Shown here one piece after another: positions 9,258 through 17,613 of a DNA stretch of 64,000 nucleotides. Under the pieces are notes generated by a model that searched no databases, was not told the DNA's origin, and was given only the letters and a program-made list of their open reading frames with translations. The stretch covers positions 48,619-112,618 of the forward strand of contig JANOQW010000018.1 of NCBI GenBank assembly GCA_031422335.1, given 5' to 3'. The stretch's first letter is position 1, and every line of letters begins with the position of its first letter. This stretch comes from Methylotenera_A sp031422335. GTDB taxonomy: Bacteria > Pseudomonadota > Gammaproteobacteria > Burkholderiales > Methylophilaceae. The position numbers and the translations under genes were made by a program.

Positions 9258-9788
9258 ATGCTAAATTTTTATAAAGCCGAACTGGTCGATGCAGAAGCCA
9301 TTGCTGCGCTAATAAATTCAGCCTATCGCGGCGAAACTAGCCGCAAGGGTTGGACCACTGAAGCTGATATCTTAGATGGCCTGCGCACCACAACGGCGGA
9401 GGTTGGCAAGCTGATTAAGCGGGACGATGCGTTTATTATCATTGGTGTTTTTAACGATGAAATTGTCGCCACTATTTGTTGCGAGTGCCAAGAACTTGCC
9501 TTTAAAAGCACCAGTCATTTTGGCATGATTGCGGTGAAGCCGCGCCTGCAAAATAAAGGCTATGGTAAATCACTTATTAAAGCGGCAGAGGCAATGACGC
9601 TAAGAGAATGGCGCGTGGCGGGCTTTCATATGGCAGTGATTTCTATTCGGCACGAGCTGATTGCATTTTACGAGCGGCTTGGCTATAAACGTACCGGGGA
9701 GTTTATAGACTTTCCTGTTAAATCAGATATGTGGCAACCAAAAGTCGAAGGTTTGAATTTGCAGTATTTAGCAAAATTAGTTATTTAG
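9258..9788 (+). CDS. GNAT family N-acetyltransferase
   Basis: A 176-residue acetyltransferase of the GCN5 fold. The acetyl-CoA binding motif A is visible as MIAVKPRLQNKGYGKSLI (the R/Q-x-x-G-x-G/A type). A C-terminal segment HELIAFYERLGYKRTGEF is the usual motif B region of small-molecule acetyltransferases. The N-terminus DAEAIAALINSAYRGETS resembles members annotated only as GNAT proteins. It is separated by 7 bases from the symporter gene upstream and is the last plus-strand gene before a convergent gap. The acceptor substrate cannot be told. Confidence 0.82.
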   Translation: MLNFYKAELVDAEAIAALINSAYRGETSRKGWTTEADILDGLRTTTAEVGKLIKRDDAFIIIGVFNDEIVATICCECQELAFKSTSHFGMIAVKPRLQNKGYGKSLIKAAEAMTLREWRVAGFHMAVISIRHELIAFYERLGYKRTGEFIDFPVKSDMWQPKVEGLNLQYLAKLVI

Positions 9789-9809
9789 CTTTATAAAACA
9801 CGCACAACC

Positions 9810-9918
9810 AAAAGCATGCCCTGTAGCCCAATATCCATGCGGCTTTCGCGCATGAATAAGCAGCTTCAGCTGGTATGTTCTGCGGTGACAACCCTTGCGG
9901 TTGCAGAGCATCTTTTTT
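9810..9918. repeat. Dispersed palindrome-ended repeat, long form, copy 1
   Basis: A 109-bp element filling most of the gap between the convergent GNAT and RND genes. Its ends form an imperfect inverted repeat: AAAAGCATGCCCTGTA on the left, and the reverse complement of the right end reads AAAAGATGCTCTGCA. Just inside the left end is the core GCCCAATATCCATGCGG (9826-9842), followed by TTTCGC and an inner hairpin region. It aligns end to end, in reverse orientation, with the element at 16071-16180. In RNA it would fold into a long hairpin with a T run at the right edge, so a bidirectional terminator role is plausible. Confidence 0.8.
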
Positions 9919-9927
9919 GGCTCGTAT

Positions 9928-12900
9928 TTATATTGGCTGTTTAAGTAGCCTATTGGCGTGAAATTTTTCTATGCCATTCATCACCAACGAATACGCGGCG
10001 GGCACGACAACTAAAGTAAGCAGTGTAGAAGAAATCATGCCACCAATAATGGCGACTGACAGTGGCTTATTGGTTTCTGAGCCTGCACCTAAGCCAATAG
10101 CTGCGGGCAGCAACGCCAGAATAATCGTCAGTGAGGTCATCACCACTGGCCTCAATCGCACTGGGCAGGCTTCTCGCAATGCATCATCTATGCCTGCGCC
10201 TTTATCGCGCAATTGGTTGGTTAAATCAACTAACAAGATAGAATTTTTTGCTACTAAGCCAATCAGCAATACCAGCCCAATCATCGAGAATATATTCAGT
10301 GTGTCGCCCGAAATTAGCAATGCAATCAAACCGCCAATAATGGCCAGCGGCTGTGCCAACATAATAATTAGCGGTTGAATAAATGAGTTAAATTGGCTGG
10401 CCAACACCATGTAAAGCAGTAAAAATGCCAGTAAAAATACAAATTTTAAGTTTTGCATGGTTTTGCTCAGCTCTTCTGCTTGGCCTGTGTATTTAAGATT
10501 GTAAGATGGTGGCACAATTTCAGCCGCAGTTTTATTGACTAAATCTACCGCCTCACCTAAAGGCACAGCGGGATTTGCATAAAAATTGACTGCATATTGC
10601 AAATCGTAACGGCCGATTACCGCCGCGCCTAACTCAGTTTTAAAGCTGGCCACTGCATCTAAACGTATCAGCTCGCCACTACTGCTGCGCAAATAAATTT
10701 TGCTTAAATCGGCAGCAGTTTTAAGTACCTCTTCACCCGCTTTTAAACGAATATCGTAGCGCTGGCCGTCGCTGGTAGTATCGTTATATCTGGCCACATT
10801 GATACCACCTGCGTATAAACTAACGGCTGTCGCAATTTCATTTGCATTTAAGCCCAGCGCAGCAGCGCGCGGGCGATCAATTTGCATTTTTAGCTGTGGT
10901 AAATCTAGCTGCACGTCCAAGTCCACTCTGCCTAAATCAGGGCTTTTACTTAAAGTTTGTTGCAGTTGTTGCGAGATGCTGCCAATTTCTTGCAAATTTG
11001 TGCCAGTGAGGCTGAACTGCAATTTTTCTGACCGCTGACCGCGTATGACCGATGTCGGCGAGGGACTTGCCCGTACACCAGGAATTTTGTCCAACTCTAT
11101 TCTGAGTTGTTTCATTAGTTCTTTTTGGCTAATGTCACGCTGCTCTTTAGGTTTTAGGCGTACGCTGACATTGCCTTGATTGACCTGCCCACGTGAGCCT
11201 CCGCCTATGCTAGCGTAGTAGCTTTCTATTGCGTTGTTACGTTTGGCTAGCACTGCCTCAACCAATCTCATGCGGGAGTCGGTATATTCTAAGTTTGAAC
11301 CTAACGGTGTTTTTACGTTAATACTAAAGCTGCTTTCGTCAGATTCTGGCACAAAATCTTTGGCGACATATTTAAGCGAAAAATAGCCACTTACCAGCAC
11401 AAACATTAAGGTAAATAGCAGTACAGCAGCACGATGATGCAACGCCATGGTCAGCAATTTTTTATATACGCTATCCATGCGGTCTAAGCCGCGACCAAAC
11501 ATGCGATAGAGCGCATTATCAGCGGCAGTGACGCTTAAATAGCGTGAACACAACATCGGCGTGAGCGTGAGCGATACGAATAAAGACACCAATACGCCGA
11601 ACGTGACGACAACGGCAAACGACTTGAAGAACATACCAATCACGCCATCCATAAAAATCACAGGCGCGAAAATACACACCAAGGAGAGTGATGAGGCAAG
11701 CACCGCAAACACCACCTCATTGCTGCCATTTAGCGTGGCAAGCTTGCGGAATGCATCCACTTTTAGTGGATTTTTTAAGTCAGCTACGCTGATACCAGTA
11801 CCAACTTCGCCCGACATATGCCGCAATATACTCTCTCGTACCACAATCGCGTCATCTACCACCACGCCTATCAGCAGCAGCAAAGCTAGCAACGTCATGC
11901 TATTAAAGGTGTAGCCTGCAAAGTACATGACGGCAATTGCCCCCAGCAGCGAAACGGGAATCTCTAAACAAATCATCAAGGTAGAGCTAAACGAGCGCAT
12001 AAAAATCAACACAATGAGCGCGGCAAACAGCGTACCTTCTATCAAGTGTTCTTTTAGGCCTGCCACCATTTGCTTAATAAAAATGGAATCGTTAGTCGAT
12101 ATTTCTAGTTGCAAACCAGGTGGTAAGCTAGGCCTTACTTCGTTATCTAGCCGGTCTATGACTTCATCAATGATTTGCGCGGTGTTGGCATTGGCGATTT
12201 TTACCATACCAATACCCACTGCAGGCTTGCCGTTAAAGCGTGCAATTTGGCGATTATCGGTAATGCCGTCTTCTATGGTGGCAATATCTTTTAAGCGCGT
12301 TGCAACGCCCTCGCGCGTAATCACCACCATTTCACCAAGCTCTTTGGTGCTGTGAAACTCTAGGTCAATTTTGAGTAATTTCTCGGCTTGGCTGCTCACC
12401 AAAAAGCCACCTGGTAGCTGCACATGCTCGCGATTAAACGCGGCAATTAAATCGGCAGCGCTTAGCTTATAAGCCGCCATACGCTCGGGGATGACATTGA
12501 CGCGAATCACGCGATCGCGCCGCCCGCCAAGCTGGACTTCGCCTACGCCGTTGATGGTTTCAAACTTTTTCTTGAGTACATTATTGGCGTATAAATTAAG
12601 TTGTTGAATCGTGCGGTCGCCAGTGAGCGATAGCCAAATCACAGGTGCTGCATTGGTATCCACCTTATAAACTGAGGGCGGATCAGTATCTGTGGGCAAG
12701 CGTCGTAACACTTGATTCACTTTGGCCTGTACTTCGTTATAAGCCACATCAATATCTTTACCTAAGGAGAAAGTAATATTGATACTGGAAACGCCAGGTG
12801 ATGAGGCGGATTGAATATGCTCAATGCCTGGCGTGGTGTTGATGGCAGATTCGATGACGCTAGTGATGCTGGTGTCCACTACATCAGGGTCGGCACCCCG

Positions 12901-13053
12901 TAAAACGGTGTTGACCATAATCACGGGGAAATCAATCGAGGGAATACGATCGATGCCGATGCGTTGATAGGCGATTAAGCCAAATAAAATAATGACGCCA
13001 GATAGCATCCAGGCGAGGACGTGACGTTTAATCGATAGCTCAGGCAATGTCAT
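9928..13053 (-). CDS. RND (HAE1-type) efflux pump permease subunit
   Basis: A 1041-residue AcrB/MexB-type inner-membrane pump. It has one N-terminal span (ILFGLIAYQRIGIDRIP), a first periplasmic porter domain, a block of six spans beginning near residue 335, a second porter domain (about 560-860) and a final membrane block. The proton-relay motif GVVVDDAIVVRESI in TM4 is intact, as is the TM10 region Lys in GLVAKNSILLVD. The length is typical. It lies downstream of the HlyD-type adaptor on the same strand, separated by a 193-base gap that contains a repeat element. No outer-membrane TolC partner is in the window. Sequence similarity suggests the multidrug rather than the heavy-metal branch. 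Confidence 0.92.
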   Translation of the reverse strand: MTLPELSIKRHVLAWMLSGVIILFGLIAYQRIGIDRIPSIDFPVIMVNTVLRGADPDVVDTSITSVIESAINTTPGIEHIQSASSPGVSSINITFSLGKDIDVAYNEVQAKVNQVLRRLPTDTDPPSVYKVDTNAAPVIWLSLTGDRTIQQLNLYANNVLKKKFETINGVGEVQLGGRRDRVIRVNVIPERMAAYKLSAADLIAAFNREHVQLPGGFLVSSQAEKLLKIDLEFHSTKELGEMVVITREGVATRLKDIATIEDGITDNRQIARFNGKPAVGIGMVKIANANTAQIIDEVIDRLDNEVRPSLPPGLQLEISTNDSIFIKQMVAGLKEHLIEGTLFAALIVLIFMRSFSSTLMICLEIPVSLLGAIAVMYFAGYTFNSMTLLALLLLIGVVVDDAIVVRESILRHMSGEVGTGISVADLKNPLKVDAFRKLATLNGSNEVVFAVLASSLSLVCIFAPVIFMDGVIGMFFKSFAVVVTFGVLVSLFVSLTLTPMLCSRYLSVTAADNALYRMFGRGLDRMDSVYKKLLTMALHHRAAVLLFTLMFVLVSGYFSLKYVAKDFVPESDESSFSINVKTPLGSNLEYTDSRMRLVEAVLAKRNNAIESYYASIGGGSRGQVNQGNVSVRLKPKEQRDISQKELMKQLRIELDKIPGVRASPSPTSVIRGQRSEKLQFSLTGTNLQEIGSISQQLQQTLSKSPDLGRVDLDVQLDLPQLKMQIDRPRAAALGLNANEIATAVSLYAGGINVARYNDTTSDGQRYDIRLKAGEEVLKTAADLSKIYLRSSSGELIRLDAVASFKTELGAAVIGRYDLQYAVNFYANPAVPLGEAVDLVNKTAAEIVPPSYNLKYTGQAEELSKTMQNLKFVFLLAFLLLYMVLASQFNSFIQPLIIMLAQPLAIIGGLIALLISGDTLNIFSMIGLVLLIGLVAKNSILLVDLTNQLRDKGAGIDDALREACPVRLRPVVMTSLTIILALLPAAIGLGAGSETNKPLSVAIIGGMISSTLLTLVVVPAAYSLVMNGIEKFHANRLLKQPI

Positions 13054-13168
13054 TTACAAATCCAAACTTCGTCATTATGCTCAAAAATATAAAAATGGGT
13101 TCTTGCAAAAAATTATTAGTTACGACATAACCTAAAGGTTAGTCTTCACTGAAACTACGTTTTCCTTA

Positions 13169-13237
13169 CATAATCAAACATATGCGTCGCCACAATTTTT
13201 CGCGCGCGCCTTGCCTGATTTAGAACTTTGAATTTTT
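13169..13237. repeat. Second dispersed repeat family, copy 1
   Basis: A 69-bp stretch between the pump and adaptor genes that matches 32754-32820. Shared blocks are CATAAT-n-AAACATATGCG at the left and CGCGCCTTGnCT followed by CTTTGAnTTTT at the right. Read on the minus strand it begins 9 bases after the stop codon of the adaptor gene and contains GCGCG...CGCGC-type complementary segments that can form a short stem. Function unknown; it may be a 3'-end processing or REP-like element. Confidence 0.6.
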
Positions 13238-13246
13238 GTTAACTGT

Positions 13247-14335
13247 TTATTTAGCTTGCTGAACGCTCACGTCAGCTTTGTCCGTTAGAAAGCCAGCGCC
13301 ATCTACCACAATCACATCATTGGCAGTCAGACCTTCTAAAATTTCAATCAAGCCATCTTGCCGTGAACCAGTTTTGACGATGGCTTGATATGCCACATTT
13401 TTGCGCACCACATACACCACCTCGCCCGCAGGGCGCAGCACCAAAGATTGTTCAGGAATCATCATCGCAGCGCTTTGTTCGCCCAAGACTACGGTGCCTG
13501 TCACGCTGGCACCTGGCTGCCAGCTCATTTCATCCACTACATCAGCAATTACATCGATGGTGCGACTACCCTCAGTAATCATCGGTTTTAGCTCGCGAAT
13601 GACACTATCTACTGGTTTTTCGCTAGTGGGTGTGCTTAAACGTACTTTTAAGCCTGGTTTGAGTTGGGCGCCAATATGCTCAGGAAAAGGCAAATGTGCA
13701 CGTAGTCGTTGCTTAGAGATGATTTGCACGATGGGATCGCCCATCTGTACAAAGTCGCCAGTATCCACCAGTTTTTTCTCTACCACACCATTGATGGGGG
13801 AAAATATTTTAGATTTGCTACTGTTATGGTTAATGCTGCCGACACGTGCTCTAGCTGCCGCAAGTTGTTGTTTAAGTACATTTTGTTGCGCAACATCGTT
13901 ATCTACCACGTTCTGCGAGATGAATTTTTTATCTACTAGCGCTTGGTTACGCGCCACAATTTTTGCTTGGTTATCCATCAGCGCTTGCACGCGCGCCACT
14001 TCAGCTTGTTGCTCATTACGCTGCATGCCAAAATCCGTCGCATCTAGCGTCGCCAACAGTTGACCTTTTTTAACTGTGTCGCCTGGGCTTACATGCACAT
14101 TGACCACGCGCGCTGCGAGTTCTGAGGCCACTGTTGGGTCGATTAAGCCTTCTAATGAGCCTATCGCCGTTTCAGTTGTTTCAACCGCTTGATTTTTTAT
14201 CTGCGTGACTGTCACCAAGGTAGGTTTAATATCTCTTTTATCGCCATTTTTCTCTGCGCTTTCATCATTTGCGCCGCAAGCCAATAACAGCGCGCTCAGC
14301 AGGCCGACGATTAAAAAAGTATTTGTTTTTTGCAT
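13247..14335 (-). CDS. RND efflux periplasmic adaptor, lipoprotein
   Basis: A 362-residue membrane-fusion protein of the HlyD/AcrA family. The N-terminal signal ends in a lipobox-like LLAC (Cys20), so it is probably lipidated and anchored in the inner membrane, as AcrA is. The biotinyl-lipoyl-like hairpin half-motifs are visible in VNVHVSPGDTVKKGQLLATL and, after a coiled-coil region (about 105-160), in GVVEKKLVDTGDFVQMGDPI. The C-terminal part forms the beta-barrel and membrane-proximal domains. It is the first gene of the pump operon, with the permease downstream. The two together would form the inner-membrane part of a tripartite exporter; the substrate is not predictable. Confidence 0.9.
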   Translation of the reverse strand: MQKTNTFLIVGLLSALLLACGANDESAEKNGDKRDIKPTLVTVTQIKNQAVETTETAIGSLEGLIDPTVASELAARVVNVHVSPGDTVKKGQLLATLDATDFGMQRNEQQAEVARVQALMDNQAKIVARNQALVDKKFISQNVVDNDVAQQNVLKQQLAAARARVGSINHNSSKSKIFSPINGVVEKKLVDTGDFVQMGDPIVQIISKQRLRAHLPFPEHIGAQLKPGLKVRLSTPTSEKPVDSVIRELKPMITEGSRTIDVIADVVDEMSWQPGASVTGTVVLGEQSAAMMIPEQSLVLRPAGEVVYVVRKNVAYQAIVKTGSRQDGLIEILEGLTANDVIVVDGAGFLTDKADVSVQQAK

Positions 14336-14395
14336 AAGCGAATCTTTAATTATTTTAGTTTATGATTTATTGTAATTAATATATAAGTTGATAGT

Positions 14396-14950
14396 TTAAT
14401 TAATTTTTTGCCAGTCAAAAAACGGCCCAGGGTCAGTTTTGCGGCCTGGTGCAATATCCGAATGCCCAACAATACCTTTAATGGTGTAGCTGTTTTTCAG
14501 ACAAGTAATGAGTTTATTCAGTGTTTTATATTGCGCTGCTTCAAATGCCTCAAAGTCACTGCCTTCTAACTCTACTCCGACTGAAAAATCGTTACATCGT
14601 TCCCGCACCTGCCATTGTGATACGCCAGCGTGCCAAGCCCGCTGCAAGGTGGAAACAAATTGCATCAACTCGCCATCGCGCCGAATAAAAAAATGTGACG
14701 ATACTTTGCGTGTATAAATCTCGGCATAATAAGGATGTTCGTTGGGATCGAGCTGATTAGTAAATAATTGCACCACGCCAGAACCCGCATAGATATTGGG
14801 CGGCAGGCTGATGTTATGAATCACGATTAAATCAATATTGACATTTTCTGGGCGCTGGTCGTAATTGGGTGAGACAATTTGTGTAGCAGTTTCTACATAG
14901 CCAGCGGCATTCAATGTGTATGGCGTTTTTTTTAATTCACGTGTTGGCAT
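14396..14950 (-). CDS. ampD: 1,6-anhydro-N-acetylmuramyl-L-alanine amidase AmpD
   Basis: A 184-residue cytoplasmic zinc amidase that removes the stem peptide from anhydromuropeptides during peptidoglycan recycling. It belongs to the Amidase_2 family. Zinc ligands are visible as the His in LIVIHNISLPP, and the His and Asp in GHSDIAPGRKTDPGP near the C-terminus. SSHFFIRRDGELMQFV is the typical central segment. Length and lack of a signal peptide separate it from the periplasmic AmpDh enzymes. It stands alone on the minus strand, divergent from the cation exchanger gene, with 83 bases between. AmpD loss is a known route to AmpC derepression in other bacteria; no ampC or ampR is seen here. Confidence 0.9.
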   Translation of the reverse strand: MPTRELKKTPYTLNAAGYVETATQIVSPNYDQRPENVNIDLIVIHNISLPPNIYAGSGVVQLFTNQLDPNEHPYYAEIYTRKVSSHFFIRRDGELMQFVSTLQRAWHAGVSQWQVRERCNDFSVGVELEGSDFEAFEAAQYKTLNKLITCLKNSYTIKGIVGHSDIAPGRKTDPGPFFDWQKIN

Positions 14951-15033
14951 ACAGTTTGGCGCGTTATCGGCTAAAATTCTATTTATTGATTTATTTAAGT
15001 AATCGGTTTATTAGTTTATTGTAAAGGTAACCC

Positions 15034-16044
15034 ATGATTTTTGTGCAGCTTTTGTTGATGTTGGTGGTAATTTTAATTGCGGCAGAGGTATTTACCAATG
15101 CGCTTGAACATTTGGGCGAAAAACTCGGCATTTCAGAAGGGGTAACAGGCTCCATTTTTGCCGCAGTGGGCACTGCGCTGCCAGAAACTTTGGTGCCATT
15201 ATTGGCCATTTTTTCATACACCTCGGCTACCGCAGGTTCTGGCGTTGGTCATGACATTGGCGTGGGCGCCATATTGGGCGCGCCGCTGATGTTGGCTACA
15301 CTTTCATTGTCACTGATGGCAATGTCAGTGTGGAAGCGTCGCACCATACAAGGCCATTTGCGCCCAGAGCGTACTGGCTTGATGCGCGATTTAAACTACT
15401 TTATTTTTGCATTTACGGTGGCGGCTATTGCCATGTATGTGCCGCATACGCAAGAGGCAGTGCGCTACGGCATTAGCTTTTTAATGGTGATGATTTACGT
15501 GGTATATGTGTATATGACCATACGCGCATCCAAAGGCTTGGTTGAAGAAGGCCACGCGACAGAGGCAGGCAGCGATATGTTTTTATGCAAATTAGGCTTG
15601 CCCAACAATATGGCGGTGGTGGTTTTGCAAATGTTGTTAGGCTTGGCCTTGCTAGTATTAGGTGCAAAAGGCTTTATTAATCAAGTAGAAGGCGTGGCGG
15701 CAATTGTTGGCATTTCTGCTTTGTTACTGTCATTGTTAATTATTCCTATCGCAACAGAACTGCCAGAAAAAGTGAACAGTATTTTGTGGATACGCAAAGG
15801 CAAAGATACGCTGGCATTTGGCAATATTACTGGTGCAATGGTGTTTCAAGGTACTTTGTTGCCAGCCATTGGCATTATGTTAACGCCGTGGGAGCCGCGT
15901 AAAGAAGTGCTGTGGGGCATTATTATTACGCTGATTGCTGCCATTTGGCTACGTTTAGTCGCATCAAAAAGTGACTTACGCGTATGGCATTTGCTGGTAA
16001 ATGGTGCCATGTATTTGACATACTTAGCGATTGTGTTAATTTAA
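15034..16044 (+). CDS. CaCA-type sodium/calcium exchanger family protein
   Basis: A 336-residue membrane protein with 10 or so spans arranged as two inverted repeats, as in YrbG-like exchangers. The two conserved alpha repeats are visible: GSIFAAVGTALPETLVPLLA in the first half and IPIATELPEKVNSILW in the second. The acidic residue in each T-x-LPE motif is the ion-binding glutamate of the family. AAGG-type ribosome-binding bases (AAAGGTAA) lie a few bases before ATG 15034. Family members exchange Ca2+ or related cations for Na+ or H+; ion specificity is not readable here. It is a single gene ending in a convergent gap occupied by a long repeat. Confidence 0.85.
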   Translation: MIFVQLLLMLVVILIAAEVFTNALEHLGEKLGISEGVTGSIFAAVGTALPETLVPLLAIFSYTSATAGSGVGHDIGVGAILGAPLMLATLSLSLMAMSVWKRRTIQGHLRPERTGLMRDLNYFIFAFTVAAIAMYVPHTQEAVRYGISFLMVMIYVVYVYMTIRASKGLVEEGHATEAGSDMFLCKLGLPNNMAVVVLQMLLGLALLVLGAKGFINQVEGVAAIVGISALLLSLLIIPIATELPEKVNSILWIRKGKDTLAFGNITGAMVFQGTLLPAIGIMLTPWEPRKEVLWGIIITLIAAIWLRLVASKSDLRVWHLLVNGAMYLTYLAIVLI

Positions 16045-16070
16045 AATCTAGCTAAAAAAGCGCAAAAAAG

Positions 16071-16180
16071 TTTTAATGCCCTGTACCAGTTCTTGGCATC
16101 ACCATTCTCGCTAAGTGCTAAAGCACTAAGTCGAATGCGAAACCCGCATGGATATTAGCTTGTAGGGCAGGTGTTTTAAT
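16071..16180. repeat. Dispersed palindrome-ended repeat, long form, copy 2
   Basis: A 110-bp element in the convergent gap between the exchanger and pilR. The minus strand carries the core, seen on plus as CCGCATGGATATTAGC (16145-16160), bounded by TGCCCTGTA on the left and TGTAGGGCAG on the right. The centre contains a perfect small hairpin AGTGCT-AA-AGCACT (16114-16127) inside the outer pair CATTC/GAATG. Reverse-complemented, it aligns along its length with 9810-9918, including the TTTCGC and GGTGA blocks. Likely a bidirectional terminator in effect; origin unknown. Confidence 0.8.
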
Positions 16181-16207
16181 GTGATGTGTTTTTATCAAGC
16201 ATTTTTG

Positions 16208-17599
16208 TTATTCTTCTTCTAAATCCACATCGTCATCTTTGGCTAAACCCAGCTTGGTTAGCCGATACCTTAGCGTTCTAAAACTTACCCCCAATAATTT
16301 TGCGGCAGCGGTTTTGTTGTTGTTGCTTTTTTCTAGCGCGTTAACAATCGCGCGCTTTTCAATATGTTCTAAATATTCGGGCAAGCCAATTTCGGCAGAT
16401 TTGCTTGAATCAAAATCGTGCTGGTTTAAATTATTAGCAGGCTTGCTCAATTTGCTTTCTTCATACATAAACAAATCATCTGCGGTAATTTTTTCGCCAT
16501 CACACAAGGCCAGCGCACGTTCTAACATGTTTTCTAACTCGCGCACGTTGCCAGCAAATTGCAGATTGGCAATGAGTTTTTTTGCACTATCTTCTAATAT
16601 TGGCGTGTCTATCGATTGCCCATCGCATATTTTTTGCAACAATTTTTGCGTCAGTTCTGGAATATCTTCTGGCCTATCTCTTAGCGCAGGCATTTTGAGC
16701 TGAATCACATTCAGCCGATAATACAAATCTTGCCTAAATAAGCCTTGCTCCATTAGCGTCACTAGATTTTTATGGGTGGCGCTAATAATGCGCGCATCCA
16801 CTGCTTCCTCCGCCGTGCCGCCCACTGTGCGCACTTTTTTCTCTTGAATCGCACGTAACAATTTTACCTGCATTGCCAGCGGCAAGTCGGCCACCTCGTC
16901 CAAAAAAAGCGTTCCGCCGTTAGCCGCTTGAAATAAGCCTATAGTATCTTGCGCAGCGCCAGTAAAAGCCCCTTTTTTATAGCCAAAAAATTCACTTTCC
17001 ATCAAGTTTTCGGGTATCGCGCCACAGTTGACCGCCACAAACGCTTTGTCTCGGCGCGAGCTATTGCTGTGAATTAAGCGTGCGGCTAACTCTTTACCAC
17101 TGCCAGATTCGCCACTGACATACACTGGTGCTTGACTGCGCGCCAGTTTTTCTATCATGGTGCGCACATAATCAATGGCGGGCGAGTTGCCAATTAAATC
17201 CACCGTGTTTTTGGTTTGTTTGGCGTCAGAGCTAGCAAGTTTAAGCGCAGATTCCACCAAAGGCCGCAGTTGTTTCAGCGAAATTGGCTTGGTTAAATAA
17301 TCAAACGCACCGGCTTTTAAAGCAGAAACTGCGTTTTCGGCGCTGCCGTAAGCCGTAATCACTGCCACTGGTAGGCCGATATAATTGGCAGAAATATGCT
17401 GTACCAACTCTAGCCCCAAGCCATCGGGTAGGCGCATGTCTGTCAGACATAAATCATAACTGCGTTGAGACAATAACTGCTTAGCTTCTTCAACGCTGGC
17501 AGCGCTATCTGCGGTAATATCCATGCGCTCTAGCGTCAGTACCACCAGTTCGCGAATATCGGTTTCGTCATCTACCACCAAGCAATTAAATTGTGCCAT
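16208..17599 (-). CDS. pilR: Sigma-54-dependent response regulator PilR
   Basis: A 463-residue NtrC-class activator. The receiver domain has the acidic pair DD at 10-11, the phospho-acceptor Asp54 in LTDMRLPDG and a Lys in YLTKPI. The central AAA+ domain (about 135-370) carries the Walker A GESGSGKE and the intact GAFTGA loop that contacts sigma-54. The C-terminal Fis-type helix-turn-helix contains NNKTAAAKLLGVSFRTLRYR. It sits 14 bases downstream of the kinase gene, matching the pilS-pilR arrangement. PilR activates pilin transcription in other proteobacteria. A sigma-54 promoter before a prepilin gene at 39668 is the obvious local candidate target. A partial match to the dispersed repeat core (about 17512-17526) lies in the receiver coding region. 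Confidence 0.88.
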   Translation of the reverse strand: MAQFNCLVVDDETDIRELVVLTLERMDITADSAASVEEAKQLLSQRSYDLCLTDMRLPDGLGLELVQHISANYIGLPVAVITAYGSAENAVSALKAGAFDYLTKPISLKQLRPLVESALKLASSDAKQTKNTVDLIGNSPAIDYVRTMIEKLARSQAPVYVSGESGSGKELAARLIHSNSSRRDKAFVAVNCGAIPENLMESEFFGYKKGAFTGAAQDTIGLFQAANGGTLFLDEVADLPLAMQVKLLRAIQEKKVRTVGGTAEEAVDARIISATHKNLVTLMEQGLFRQDLYYRLNVIQLKMPALRDRPEDIPELTQKLLQKICDGQSIDTPILEDSAKKLIANLQFAGNVRELENMLERALALCDGEKITADDLFMYEESKLSKPANNLNQHDFDSSKSAEIGLPEYLEHIEKRAIVNALEKSNNNKTAAAKLLGVSFRTLRYRLTKLGLAKDDDVDLEEE

Positions 17600-17613
17600 T
17601 AATTTTTTAAGCC

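Noticed and set aside
13401..14063. A 220-codon plus-strand frame antisense to the efflux adaptor
   Set aside because: Cys/Ser/Thr-rich shadow composition; the adaptor on the other strand has full family motifs.
17512..17526. Further copy of the dispersed repeat in pilR
   Set aside because: Only about 12 core bases match and the arms are missing; kept as a weak possibility, not a feature. The same holds for 7886-7898 in rsmB.
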